DNA of 49,144 nt from Betaproteobacteria bacterium (GTDB lineage Bacteria; Pseudomonadota; Gammaproteobacteria; Burkholderiales; Burkholderiaceae_C): the NCBI GenBank assembly GCA_013289985.1, contig JABCYW010000031.1, forward strand, positions 1 through 49,144, read 5' to 3'. Position numbers and translations under genes: made by a program. A model generated the notes under the pieces. That model did no database searches. It was not told the origin of the DNA and saw only the letters and a list, made by a program, of their open reading frames with translations. Positions 17,936-26,551 of the stretch are shown here, piece by piece (the stretch's first letter is position 1; every line of letters begins with the position of its first letter).

Positions 17936-19246
17936 TCAGCGGTCTCCCTGGACGCCGAGTTTCGGGGTCTGGCCCGTGCTGCCGTCGCCCCAGATGAAGA
18001 CCGTGTTGACCGTGCCGGCCGCGAAGGTCTGGCTGGTCAGCGATGCCGGGTTGGTGGTGATGCTGGGCAGCACGGTGGAGGTGCCCGACGTGGCCGGGAT
18101 TGTGACGTAGGGCGACGCCGTCGCGAAGGCGGCGGTGCCCACCGTCTTGTTGTCGATGGTGGCCGAGACGCTGCCGCTGAAATTGTTGACGCCGTTGATG
18201 ACGCGCGCCTTCACGGTCTGCGTGGTGCTGGTGGACAGCGAGTTGTCGTCCGTGATCAGCGTGGCGGTCGGGTTGCTCGAGGTGCCGGTGACGAGCAGCG
18301 TGTAGTCGCTGCCGGACGCCAGCGCGGGCAGCGTCGTCGCGTTCATCGTCACGCCGTCGATGGTGACGGCTGCCGTCGTCGTGCCGCTGGGGATCGTGAC
18401 GTAGCTGCTGACCGATTGCGCCGCCGCCTGGGCAGTGATCTCGGTGCCGTTGACGGTGAGCGTCGTCAGGCCGGAGACGGGATCGGCCGCGAGGCGCACG
18501 CGCGAGATCGCGCTGGGGGACTGCACCATCGCGCCCTGCTGGTCGAGCACCGCGCCGTTGAGCAGCACGCCGCCCGTGGTGTGGGTCAGGATCAGCGTGG
18601 CGATCTCCTGGTTCTTCAGGGTCAGCGACGGCAGGTCCAGCAGCAGCGTCGACTTGTCGCCGGCCGGGAACACGCACACGTTCCAGGCGCTGCCTGAGCC
18701 CGACGCCGTGACCTGGCTGTAGGTCGACTGCAGGCTCGTGACGGCGGAGGCGAAGGCGGTGTCGGCGACGGTGAGCGCGTTGCACGGGTTGGTGGTCAGG
18801 TAGACGTCCACGCTCGTGGTCTCGCTGGGCGCCGCGTTGAAAACGCGCAGCTTCGCGTTGTTCGAGGCCGGGCTGGATTCCTCGTCGGACAGGAACTGCG
18901 CCTTGGCCGACCCGCCGGTCACGTAGGTGACGATGGTGTAGTGGTCGGTCTTGCTGACGGTGCCCGTCGTGGTGGCGGCGTTGCTGGCGCCGGAACCGCT
19001 CTTGACGTTGAAGGTGTAGCCGCCCTTGTCGATGCTGGTGTAGGCGCTGGCCGCACCGGAGGCGGTACCGCTCACCACGAGGTCGTTGCTGCCGTCGCTC
19101 GCCTGCGTGTACAGGTCGAGGCTGGTGAATTCGGTCGTCGCATTGATGATGCGCACGAAGCCCTTCTGGGCGTTGTCGTCGCCGCAGCCGCTCAGCAGCG
19201 GCAGGCTCAGTGCGACCGCGAGGGCGGCCCAGGTCTTCAAGCGCAT
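17936..19246 (-). CDS. DUF4397-domain lipoprotein
   Basis: This is a 436-residue exported protein. The signal peptide ends in a lipobox LLSGC (Cys21). The rest is beta-rich and Thr/Ser-rich, with at least two DUF4397-like units starting FVRIINATTEFTSLDLY and KLRVFNAAPSETTSVDVYL, plus a later one near VKARVINGVNNF. The function is unknown; such proteins are thought to be surface or periplasmic. Two Cys pairs (in TNPCNAL and WNVCVFP) could form a disulphide. The 283 bases upstream contain no gene. Confidence 0.85.
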   Translation of the reverse strand: MRLKTWAALAVALSLPLLSGCGDDNAQKGFVRIINATTEFTSLDLYTQASDGSNDLVVSGTASGAASAYTSIDKGGYTFNVKSGSGASNAATTTGTVSKTDHYTIVTYVTGGSAKAQFLSDEESSPASNNAKLRVFNAAPSETTSVDVYLTTNPCNALTVADTAFASAVTSLQSTYSQVTASGSGSAWNVCVFPAGDKSTLLLDLPSLTLKNQEIATLILTHTTGGVLLNGAVLDQQGAMVQSPSAISRVRLAADPVSGLTTLTVNGTEITAQAAAQSVSSYVTIPSGTTTAAVTIDGVTMNATTLPALASGSDYTLLVTGTSSNPTATLITDDNSLSTSTTQTVKARVINGVNNFSGSVSATIDNKTVGTAAFATASPYVTIPATSGTSTVLPSITTNPASLTSQTFAAGTVNTVFIWGDGSTGQTPKLGVQGDR

Positions 19247-19272
19247 CGTTTTCTCCGTGAAATCGTCGTGCG

Positions 19273-19291
19273 GCCGGCGGCCTCCGCCGGC
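19273..19291. other. 8-bp hairpin in the leader of the DUF4397 gene
   Basis: Arms at 19273-19280 and 19284-19291 are perfectly complementary around a 3-base loop. It lies 26 bases upstream of the minus-strand start codon, so it would be in the 5' leader. GC-rich hairpins occur by chance in such DNA. The rest of 19247-19529 shows no gene. Confidence 0.35.
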
Positions 19292-19529
19292 GCGTCATTG
19301 TGCACGCGCGACCGTTCCGCGTTTGTTGCTCGATCTTCGCGTTTCGCACGCGCACGGCGGAAGGGCGTGGGCCGATGGGTGCAGTGTAGTGGCGCCGCGT
19401 GAGCTGGAGAACGTCGGCGCCTTGCGCGTGCTGCCCGTCGCTGGCGCCACCGGAACTGCGCTTCGTCGCTTTCGCGCTGCCGCGATGGCGTCGCTTCGCG
19501 GACGATGGCCGTTTCACGAGGAGCCCTGC

Positions 19530-20456
19530 ATGAAGCGCCTGTCGTCCGCCGTCGTCCTCATCGTTGCCGCACTGGCCGCCGCGGCATCGGCCGCTGAGCC
19601 GGAGATCGTCGCTCCCGGGGTGATCTCGGGGCCATCCAGCGACGCCGACGCCAACCTCACGCCCGACGGCGCGACCCTGGTCTTCTCGCGCGACGGCGCG
19701 ATCCTGGTTTCGAGCAGGACGGCAGCGGGCTGGTCGACGCCGCGCCTCGCGCCCTTCTCCGGCCGCTGGATGGACGCGCAGCCCACGCTCGCGCCCGACG
19801 GCTCGGCGCTGGTCTTCGTCTCCAACCGTCCGCTGGACGAGGGCGACGCGAAGCATCCGGGCGGCAACCTGTGGCGCGTCGAGCGCCACGGCGACGCCTG
19901 GGGCGAGCCGATGCACCTGCCCGCGATCGTCAACCGCGGCGCGAGCATCTGGGGCCCCAGCGTCGCGGCCGACGGCAGCCTGTACTTCATGGACCGCGTC
20001 GGCGGCAAGGGGCCGTTCAAGCTGTGGCGCGCGCAGCGGCGCGACGGCGGCTGGCAGGAGCCGGTGCTGCAGGCGCTGGGCGATCCGGCCATGCAGCAGG
20101 TCGATCCGGCCGTCGCGCCCGACGAGTCCTTCATCGTCTTCAGCGCCAAGCATCCCGACACCGACGAGCACGAGCGCCTCTACATCGCGTTCCGCAGGGG
20201 AACGGGTTGGGGCATGGCCATCGACCTCGGCGCGCCGGTCAACCTCGAGGGCAACGACAGCAACGAGTCGCGCCTGGCGCCCGACGGCCGCACGCTGTAC
20301 TTCGCGAGCGACCGGCAGACGCCCGTGCACTACCCGCGCACGACGGCGCAGGCCGAAGCCGACCTCGCGCGCATCGCCGCGTGGGACAACGGCAACGCGA
20401 ACATCTGGCGCATCTCGCTCGCGCCCTGGCTTGATGCGGAGAAGAAGACGCGCTGA
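19530..20456 (+). CDS. Exported PD40 (WD40-like) beta-propeller protein
   Basis: This is a 308-residue protein with a cleavable signal peptide (about 1-22, ending ASA). It has five PD40 repeats of the form PxxxPDGxxLxFxSxR, near ANLTPDGATLVFSRDG, PTLAPDGSALVFVSNR, PSVAADGSLYFMDR, PAVAPDESFIVFSAK and SRLAPDGRTLYFASDR. The fold is like the TolB propeller, but no TolB N-terminal domain is present. The ATG at 19530 has GAGGAG upstream. It converges on the SMP-30-like gene with a five-base gap. The ligand is unknown. Confidence 0.85.
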   Translation: MKRLSSAVVLIVAALAAAASAAEPEIVAPGVISGPSSDADANLTPDGATLVFSRDGAILVSSRTAAGWSTPRLAPFSGRWMDAQPTLAPDGSALVFVSNRPLDEGDAKHPGGNLWRVERHGDAWGEPMHLPAIVNRGASIWGPSVAADGSLYFMDRVGGKGPFKLWRAQRRDGGWQEPVLQALGDPAMQQVDPAVAPDESFIVFSAKHPDTDEHERLYIAFRRGTGWGMAIDLGAPVNLEGNDSNESRLAPDGRTLYFASDRQTPVHYPRTTAQAEADLARIAAWDNGNANIWRISLAPWLDAEKKTR

Positions 20457-20461
20457 CGGCC

Positions 20462-21361
20462 TCAGACGTCGGCGAAATTGGCCGGCAGGCCGGGGACGTC
20501 CACCCGGCAGTGCAGCACGTGGCCGGCCCAGGGCTGGGCGGCCAGCTCGGCCTCGGGGCGCTTCTCGCGCGAGGTGGTCACGTAGAGCGTGCGCAGGTCG
20601 TCGCCGCCGAAGCACGGCATCGTGGGGCAGCGCACCGGCAGCGGCACCGACTCCAGCAGCCTGCCGTCCGGGGCGAAGCGCGCCAGGCGCTGGCCTTCGA
20701 AGCAGGCGGCCCAGTAGCAGCCCTCGGCGTCGACCGCGCCGCCGTCGGGGCGGCCGCCGTAGGTGTCCAGCGGCGCGCCGTCCTGCTTGGGCGGGAAGCT
20801 GGCGAACACGCGCCGGCGCGACAGGTTGCCGGCCTGCGGGTCGAAGTCGAACGCGAAGACGGTGCTGAGCTTGGTGTCCGTCCAGTACATCGTGGCGCCG
20901 TCGGGGCTCCAGGCCAGGCCGTTGCTGTTGGCCACGTCGTCCACGATCCGATCCAGGCTGTGCGGCGTGAGGCAGTACAGCGAGCCCTTGGGCAGGCGCT
21001 CGTCGTGGATCGTGCCCACCCAGAAGCGGCCCTGCGGATCGGCCTTGCCGTCGTTGAAGCGCAGCTTCTTCGTGTCGTAGGGCGCGGCCAGGATGCGCCG
21101 GCTGCTGCCCGCCTGCACGTCGAAGTGGAACAGGCCGTCGCGGCGCGCCATCAGCAGGCCGCCGTCCGGGCGCGGCGCGATGCTGCAGACCTCGGTGGGG
21201 AACGTCCACTGGTCGTGCACCAGGGCGGCGGGCACATAGCGGTTGAGCTGGTGGCCGGCGATGTCCACCCAGTACAGCGCCTGTTCGCGCGGATGCCAGA
21301 ACGGCGACTCGCCGGCGATGGAGGCGGGCGTCGGCAGGGGGGTGAAGTCGTAGGTGGACAT
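20462..21361 (-). CDS. SMP-30/gluconolactonase-like protein
   Basis: This is a 299-residue beta-propeller enzyme of the SMP-30/LRE family, which hydrolyses sugar lactones with a divalent metal. Metal-site residues expected in the family are present: Glu in GESPFWH, Asn in RFNDGKADPQGRFWVG and in SNGLAWSPDG, and Asp in the PDGGAVDAEG segment. No signal peptide is evident. A lactonase some 5 kb from a sugar-lactone oxidase (26552-27838) is suggestive, but the two are in different units. Confidence 0.88.
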   Translation of the reverse strand: MSTYDFTPLPTPASIAGESPFWHPREQALYWVDIAGHQLNRYVPAALVHDQWTFPTEVCSIAPRPDGGLLMARRDGLFHFDVQAGSSRRILAAPYDTKKLRFNDGKADPQGRFWVGTIHDERLPKGSLYCLTPHSLDRIVDDVANSNGLAWSPDGATMYWTDTKLSTVFAFDFDPQAGNLSRRRVFASFPPKQDGAPLDTYGGRPDGGAVDAEGCYWAACFEGQRLARFAPDGRLLESVPLPVRCPTMPCFGGDDLRTLYVTTSREKRPEAELAAQPWAGHVLHCRVDVPGLPANFADV

Positions 21362-21482
21362 GGCGGCGTTCGGGAGGTCGTCGATGCGGCATCGTAATGG
21401 CGTACCACGATGAAACCGCGCGACGGCCTTTCCCGGACTTGCCATGCTGGACTTCACCGCGCCGCTCGCGCAGTGACCGCCG

Positions 21483-23357
21483 TCAAAGCTTCTTGAGCAG
21501 CGCCACCGATTCCTTCGGATCGAGGTTGTGGCGGCGGCCGTCCTCGCTGGTCGTGGCGCCGTCCACCATCAGCTGGATCACCTGCGCGGGAGTCAGCTTC
21601 GGATCGAGCGCCAGCAGCTTGGCCGCGAGGTTGGTCGCGTTGGGCGAGGCCATCGAGGTGCCCGAGAAGCGCACCAGCGCGCCGCCCGGCAGCGTCGACT
21701 CCACCTGGTAGCCGTTGGCATCCACGCGCACGGTGTCGCCGTAGCTCGTGAAGCTGGCCTCGTCGCCGGCCTGGTCCACCGCGCCCACCGTCAGGAGGTT
21801 GGGCAGCTTGAGCGATGCGGGAATGCTCTCGTCGAAGCTGCTGTTGGCGTCGGCGTTGCCGGCCGCGCAGATGAACAGCACGCCGGGCGCGCTCTTCATC
21901 GCCTCGTACAGGCCGTCGTGCTCGATCTTGAACAGCTTGCGCGCGATCTCCTTGCGGTCGGCGGCGTCCTTGCCCATGCCGTTCTTCTCGAGCGCGTCCT
22001 CGTACCCGGCCGGGTTGCCGCCCCAGCTCATGTTGACCACGCGCACGCCGTGGTCGCGGAACCAGGCGGCCGTCGCCATGTAGCTCTGCGCGGCCCGGCG
22101 GGTCAGCTCCTCGGTGGGCGCCTCCGGCACGTGGCGGTAGTCGAAGGTGATGCGCGAGTAGGCGAGGCGGATCGCGGGATTGCCGCGCGCGGCGATGCCG
22201 GTCACGTGGGTGCCGTGCGAGTAGTTGCCGTACAGGCTCAGCTGCTCGAAGAAGGCCGACACCTGCTGCGGCGACATGGCGGCGAGCTGCTTCTTCAGGT
22301 TGTCGGCCTCCGGGCTGTCGATGGACAGCTGCAGGTCGGACAGGCCCTTGAGGTTGTCGCGCATGCCCGGGTAGCCCTTGGCCTGTTCGGGCGTCAGCGG
22401 CTGCAGCATGCCGTGCGTGGGCTTGGCCAGCAGGTCGAAGGCGAGGCCGTGCGCGTCGGTGTCGGCCTTCGGGTGCGGATCGGCGTAGAGCCTGCCGGGG
22501 AACAGCGACAGGTCGGAGCCCGAGTCCCAGATGGCCACGGTGACGGGCGTGAGCTTGTCCGCCTCCGTGAGGACGACGTCGCGCGCCGCCCAGATGTCGG
22601 GCTTCTGGACGTTGTGCGCGGCCACGTCGGCGCCCAGCAGCGCCACGGTGGCCGCCTTCACCGGCACCGCTTCCTTCAGGTTGAAGCGGGCGCCGATGAT
22701 CATGCGCGCCATCTCGCTGCTCACCTCGTGCGAGCGCGCCACCGCGGGCTCGACGTTGGCCTGGAGGCTGCCCAGCACGACGGATTCGCTGACGATCTGC
22801 GCGCTGCTCCTGGCCTCCTTGATGCGGTTGCCGACGACGGCCCACGGCAGCGCCGCGAGGCCGTCCGCATAGGTCCTGGCGTAGGCGTGCTCGAACTCGG
22901 GGCCGCTGGCTTGCCCGGTGGCGGCATGCGCCTTGAGCAGCGCCTCGTTGCGCAGGCCGCTGAGCAGCTTGGCATCGGGCTTGTCCTCCAGCGCGCGGAT
23001 CTGCGCGATGGTGTCCAGCGCGGCCTTGTCTTCAGTGCCCGACAGCATCTGCAGCAGCAGGCGCGTCGTCAGCAGCGAGCGCAGCTCGCCGTGGTCCCGG
23101 ATGTCGTACTGGGCGAGCACGGCGTCGACGTCGGCGCGCACCTTCGCGGCGAACGCGTCGAAGGTCTTGTCGTCCGCCTTGACCAGGTCGCTGGCCGTCC
23201 CCGCGATCGGGTAGGTGAAGCGCGGCAGGTCGTCGAGCGTGTTGACCGCCTTCTTCGCGCCGGCCTGGGCCGAGGCGCCGGAGACGCCGATCAGCGTGGC
23301 CAGCGCGGCCGACAGCGCCAGTACCAGGGGACGGAGGACAAGGGAGGAACGGTTCAT
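21483..23357 (-). CDS. Exported S8-family (subtilisin-like) serine peptidase
   Basis: This is a 624-residue protein with a signal peptide (about 1-30, ending ASA), an unclassified N-terminal region (31-265), and a subtilase domain. The triad is Asp278 (AIWDSGSD), His381 (SHGTHVTG) and Ser568 (FSGTSMASP), with oxyanion Asn501 (CAAGN). About 100 residues separate Asp and His, against about 30 in subtilisin, so a large insertion is present. The start is the ATG at 23357. It is a possible client of the type II secretion system. Confidence 0.92.
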   Translation of the reverse strand: MNRSSLVLRPLVLALSAALATLIGVSGASAQAGAKKAVNTLDDLPRFTYPIAGTASDLVKADDKTFDAFAAKVRADVDAVLAQYDIRDHGELRSLLTTRLLLQMLSGTEDKAALDTIAQIRALEDKPDAKLLSGLRNEALLKAHAATGQASGPEFEHAYARTYADGLAALPWAVVGNRIKEARSSAQIVSESVVLGSLQANVEPAVARSHEVSSEMARMIIGARFNLKEAVPVKAATVALLGADVAAHNVQKPDIWAARDVVLTEADKLTPVTVAIWDSGSDLSLFPGRLYADPHPKADTDAHGLAFDLLAKPTHGMLQPLTPEQAKGYPGMRDNLKGLSDLQLSIDSPEADNLKKQLAAMSPQQVSAFFEQLSLYGNYSHGTHVTGIAARGNPAIRLAYSRITFDYRHVPEAPTEELTRRAAQSYMATAAWFRDHGVRVVNMSWGGNPAGYEDALEKNGMGKDAADRKEIARKLFKIEHDGLYEAMKSAPGVLFICAAGNADANSSFDESIPASLKLPNLLTVGAVDQAGDEASFTSYGDTVRVDANGYQVESTLPGGALVRFSGTSMASPNATNLAAKLLALDPKLTPAQVIQLMVDGATTSEDGRRHNLDPKESVALLKKL

Positions 23358-23435
23358 GTCGTCGCTTTCAGCGCTGGTGGGGAGCACTGATGCTATCTCG
23401 GCGGCACGTGAAGACGATACCGGTGCTGCCCGGCG

Positions 23436-24602
23436 TCACCCCCGGCGGCCGAACGCCTTGCCCGTGAACGGCAGCGCCAGCAGCGCGCAGACCGCCAGCG
23501 CGAGCCCGCAGCCGAGTCCGCCCAGCTGCGTCAGCGCGGTGCCCGCCACGGCGGTGCCGATGAAGGCCGCCACGAAGGTGATGACGATGCTGCGCGACAG
23601 CAGCGAGCCGTCGGGGTCGAGCGCCGAGATGCGCGACGTGAGGAACGGCGTGACCGCGTAGTAGGCGAACGAGACCAGCAGCTGCGCGATGAAGAAGCCG
23701 ACCCAGCCTTGCACCAGGAAGAACCACAGCGCGGCGCCACCCATCAGCAGCTCGGCGGCCCACAGGATGGGGCGGCGCAGCTCGTGGCTGCGGCGATGCG
23801 AGGCCGACAGCGCGCCCACCGTGCCCAGCAGCGACACCAGCGCCAGCACGGGCCCGATGCGTTCCGGCGCGATGTGCAGCTGGCGTCCCACCACGTCGGC
23901 CAGCGCCCATTGCGCCGACAGCACGCTGTAGACCAGCATCATCACGGCCCAGATGGGCAGCAGCGTGCGCCAGGGCAGCGCGGCGCGTGCAGGTGTCGTG
24001 GCGGCAAGGGCGACGGCGTGTCCCGCATCGCCACCCGCCGCCGCGGCGGGCAGGGCCACCAGCGCGAAGGCCGCGGCGATGACGACGAAGACCCACTGCG
24101 TGACGAAGGCCTCCGGCATCGCGTAGGCCGCCACCAGCAGCGCGCAGTCGATCACGCCCGAGACCAGGATGATGACGCCCCATGCGCGCTCGGCCGCGGC
24201 GCGGTTGGACAGGCTGGCCGCCACCACCACGAACAGCACGCCCTCGAACAGGCCGGTGACCAGGCGCGCGCCGCCCACCGCGGCCACGCCGGGCATCCAG
24301 GCGCCCGCGGCCTGCGCGAGCAGCGTGCCCAGCGTCGCGATCCACGCGAGCCGGCGCGGCGCGCGCGCGATCCAGCGCGGGAAGACGGCGCAGCTGATCG
24401 CGATGCCGGCGATCTCCAGCGCGGCGAAGCCGGTGGCCGCGTCCTCGCCCACGCCGAAGCGGCGCATCAGCGCGCCCACGATCAGCGGCATCAGGATCGT
24501 GCCGTTGGTCGCCATCGCGTACGCGCAGGACAGGCGCAGCAGCGCCGCCAGCGAGAGGTCGGGGCGAGTGGCGGCGGCGTTGGCAGGCGTCGGAGAGTCC
24601 AT
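23436..24602 (-). CDS. Major facilitator superfamily transporter
   Basis: This is a 388-residue polytopic membrane protein with about 12 hydrophobic segments and a central loop near residues 195-210. After the first helix it has the positively charged turn typical of MFS (FPRWIARAPRRLAW between helices 2 and 3). No clear substrate signature is present. It is divergent from a TetR gene and shares a palindromic operator with it, so it is probably repressed by that regulator. It likely exports or imports a compound related to the downstream aldolase/oxidase genes. Confidence 0.88.
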   Translation of the reverse strand: MDSPTPANAAATRPDLSLAALLRLSCAYAMATNGTILMPLIVGALMRRFGVGEDAATGFAALEIAGIAISCAVFPRWIARAPRRLAWIATLGTLLAQAAGAWMPGVAAVGGARLVTGLFEGVLFVVVAASLSNRAAAERAWGVIILVSGVIDCALLVAAYAMPEAFVTQWVFVVIAAAFALVALPAAAAGGDAGHAVALAATTPARAALPWRTLLPIWAVMMLVYSVLSAQWALADVVGRQLHIAPERIGPVLALVSLLGTVGALSASHRRSHELRRPILWAAELLMGGAALWFFLVQGWVGFFIAQLLVSFAYYAVTPFLTSRISALDPDGSLLSRSIVITFVAAFIGTAVAGTALTQLGGLGCGLALAVCALLALPFTGKAFGRRG

Positions 24603-24615
24603 CGCGGGAAACCAC

Positions 24616-24644
24616 TTGAATATGAGCGTTGATCACAATATAAT
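24616..24644 (+). promoter_or_regulatory. Sigma-70 promoter of the TetR gene
   Basis: A -35 TTGAAT at 24616-24621 and a perfect -10 TATAAT at 24639-24644 are 17 bases apart. Transcription should start near 24651, about 15 bases before the ATG at 24666. The operator palindrome covers the -10 box, which fits autorepression. Confidence 0.75.
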
Positions 24645-24651
24645 GTGATCA
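24630..24651. promoter_or_regulatory. Palindromic operator for the divergent MFS and TetR genes
   Basis: This is a perfect 8-6-8 dyad: TGATCACA at 24630-24637 and TGTGATCA at 24644-24651 around ATATAA. It overlaps the -10 boxes of both divergent promoters, so one bound dimer could shut off both genes. Size and position are typical of TetR-family operators. Confidence 0.8.
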
Positions 24652-24666
24652 ATGATCATGTGTCAA
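24637..24666 (-). promoter_or_regulatory. Sigma-70 promoter of the MFS gene
   Basis: On the minus strand a perfect -35 TTGACA (24666-24661) is followed after 18 bases by a -10 TATATT (24642-24637). Transcription should start near 24630, about 28 bases before the transporter start at 24602. It overlaps the TetR promoter back to back. Confidence 0.75.
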
Positions 24667-25337
24667 TGATGACGAACCCACCCGACACCCTCACCGCGCC
24701 GCCGCGCGCCACCAGCGGCGAAGCCGGCCGCCGGCCGCGGCAGGAGCGCAGCCGCCAGCGCGTCGAGACCATCCTCGACGTGGCGCTGGACATCGTGGTC
24801 GAGCAGGGCGCCGAGGCGCTCGCGATGCGCGAGGTGGCGCGGCGCGCCGACGTGCAGATCAGCTCCATCTACCAGTACTTCCCGTCCAAGGCGCACATCA
24901 TCCGCGAGCTCGCGAAGCGCAACCTGCAGAAGGTGCGCCTGTTGCTGCAGGCCCAGGTGCAGCACCTGCTGGTCGAGTTCCCCGGGGCGCCGCCGGTGTC
25001 GGAGGCCGTCAACCGCCTCGTCGACGCCTACTTCGCGCACTACCGCGACCAGCCCGACGCGCTGGCCGTGTGGGCCGGCGCGCAGAGCGACCATGGCCTG
25101 CGCGAGCTCGACCTGGAAGACACCCGCAGCACCGCCGAATTCCTCGTGCTGCCGCTGCAGCGCATCCTGCGCCGCGACGACCGCGAGGTGCTGGTCCCGC
25201 TGGCGCTGCTCGTCTCCGAGGTCACCGGCGCTGCCGCGCGCCTCGCGCTGGCGCTGGAGTCGCCGCTGCGCGAGCAGCTCATCGCCCGCCACAAGGCCAT
25301 GCTGGTGGCCACGCTCGAGGATCACCGCCGCCCATGA
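24666..25337 (+). CDS. TetR-family transcriptional regulator
   Basis: This is a 223-residue regulator. The N-terminal helix-turn-helix is clear (QRVETILDVALDIVVEQGAEALAMREVARRADVQISSIYQYFPSKAHIIREL), with the recognition helix before YQYF. The C-terminal helical domain has no recognised ligand signature. The ATG at 24666 or 24669 is preferred, since the GTG at 24645 lies inside the operator; none has a ribosome site. Its stop overlaps the start of the PLP-enzyme gene by four bases (ATGA), so regulator and enzyme are one operon. Confidence 0.9.
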   Translation: MMTNPPDTLTAPPRATSGEAGRRPRQERSRQRVETILDVALDIVVEQGAEALAMREVARRADVQISSIYQYFPSKAHIIRELAKRNLQKVRLLLQAQVQHLLVEFPGAPPVSEAVNRLVDAYFAHYRDQPDALAVWAGAQSDHGLRELDLEDTRSTAEFLVLPLQRILRRDDREVLVPLALLVSEVTGAAARLALALESPLREQLIARHKAMLVATLEDHRRP

Positions 25338-26530
25338 CCGCCACGCCCGACTACGCGTACTACAAGGGCGCGCTGGCCGGCGCCCGCCTGCCCGCGGCCT
25401 TCGTCGACCTCGACGCGCTGCACGCCAACCTGGCCGACCTGCGCGCGCGCGCCGGCGGCTTGCCGATCCGGCTCGTGACCAAGTCGATCCGCTCCGTGGA
25501 GATCCTGCGCCGCGTGCTGGCCACCGGCCCGTACTTCCAGGGCCTGATGTGCTACTCGCCGGCCGAGGCCGCGTGGCTCGCGTCGCAAGGCTTCGATGAC
25601 CTGCTGGTGGCCTATCCGTCGGTGGAGCCGGACGACCTGCGCGCGGTCGCCGCGCAGGTGCGCGCGGGCCGCACGATCACGCTGATGGTGGACGGCGCGG
25701 CGCAGGTGCAGCGCATCGCGACCATCGCGCAACTCGAAGGCGTGGTGCTGCCGCTGGCCATCGACCTCGACATGTCGTCCGATTTTCCGGGCCTGCATTT
25801 CGGCGTGTTCCGCTCGCCGGTCAAGGGCCCCGGGCCGGCGCTGGCGCTGGCCGCGGAGATCACGCGCCACCCGTCGCTGCGCCTGGACGGCCTGATGGGT
25901 TACGAGAGCCAGATCGCCGGCCTGATGGACCAGGTTCCCGGCCAGGCCGCGAAGAACGCGGTGATCCGGTTCCTCAAGCGCCGCTCCATCCCCGAGGTCA
26001 ACGAGCGCCGCCGCGCGACGGTGGCCGCGCTGGCCGCGGCAGGGCACGCGCTGCGCTTCGTCAACGGCGGCGGCACCGGCAGCTTCGAGAGCACGCGCGC
26101 CGATTCCAGCGTCACCGAACTCGCGGCCGGCTCGGGCCTGTACGTGCCCACGCTGTTCGATCACTACGGCGCGTTCCGTGGCCGGCCGGCCGCCGGCTTC
26201 GCGGTGGCGGTCACGCGCGCGCCGGCGCCGGGCATCGTCACCTGCGCCGGCGGCGGCTATCCCGCGTCGGGCCCCGGCGGCGCCGATCGCCTGCCACGGC
26301 CGTGGCTGCCCACAGGCTGTTCGCTGATCGCCACCGAGGGCGCGGGCGAGGTGCAGACACCCGTGCGCGTGCCCACCGGCGTGAACCTGGCGCCGGGCGA
26401 CCCGATGCTGTTCCGGCATGCCAAGGCCGGCGAGCTGTGCGAGCGCTTCAACGAATTGCTGCTGGTCGAGGGCGGGGCGGTGGTCGGCAAGGCTGCCACC
26501 TACCGCGGCGACGGCCAATGTTTCTTCTGA
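25334..26530 (+). CDS. PLP-dependent amino acid deaminase/aldolase (alanine-racemase-type fold)
   Basis: This is a 398-residue protein related to D-threonine aldolase/D-serine dehydratase enzymes. An N-terminal PLP barrel contains AAFVDLDALHANL, and the predicted PLP Lys is Lys50 in RLVTKSIRS. A C-terminal domain contains RFVNGGGTGSFEST, GSGLYVPTLFDHY and CAGGGYPASG. The real substrate is unknown. It starts inside the TetR stop and is followed after 21 bases by an FAD-linked lactone oxidase, an association that suggests a shared pathway. Confidence 0.85.
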   Translation: MTATPDYAYYKGALAGARLPAAFVDLDALHANLADLRARAGGLPIRLVTKSIRSVEILRRVLATGPYFQGLMCYSPAEAAWLASQGFDDLLVAYPSVEPDDLRAVAAQVRAGRTITLMVDGAAQVQRIATIAQLEGVVLPLAIDLDMSSDFPGLHFGVFRSPVKGPGPALALAAEITRHPSLRLDGLMGYESQIAGLMDQVPGQAAKNAVIRFLKRRSIPEVNERRRATVAALAAAGHALRFVNGGGTGSFESTRADSSVTELAAGSGLYVPTLFDHYGAFRGRPAAGFAVAVTRAPAPGIVTCAGGGYPASGPGGADRLPRPWLPTGCSLIATEGAGEVQTPVRVPTGVNLAPGDPMLFRHAKAGELCERFNELLLVEGGAVVGKAATYRGDGQCFF

Positions 26531-26551
26531 ACTGAGACGAGGTCGAGACGG

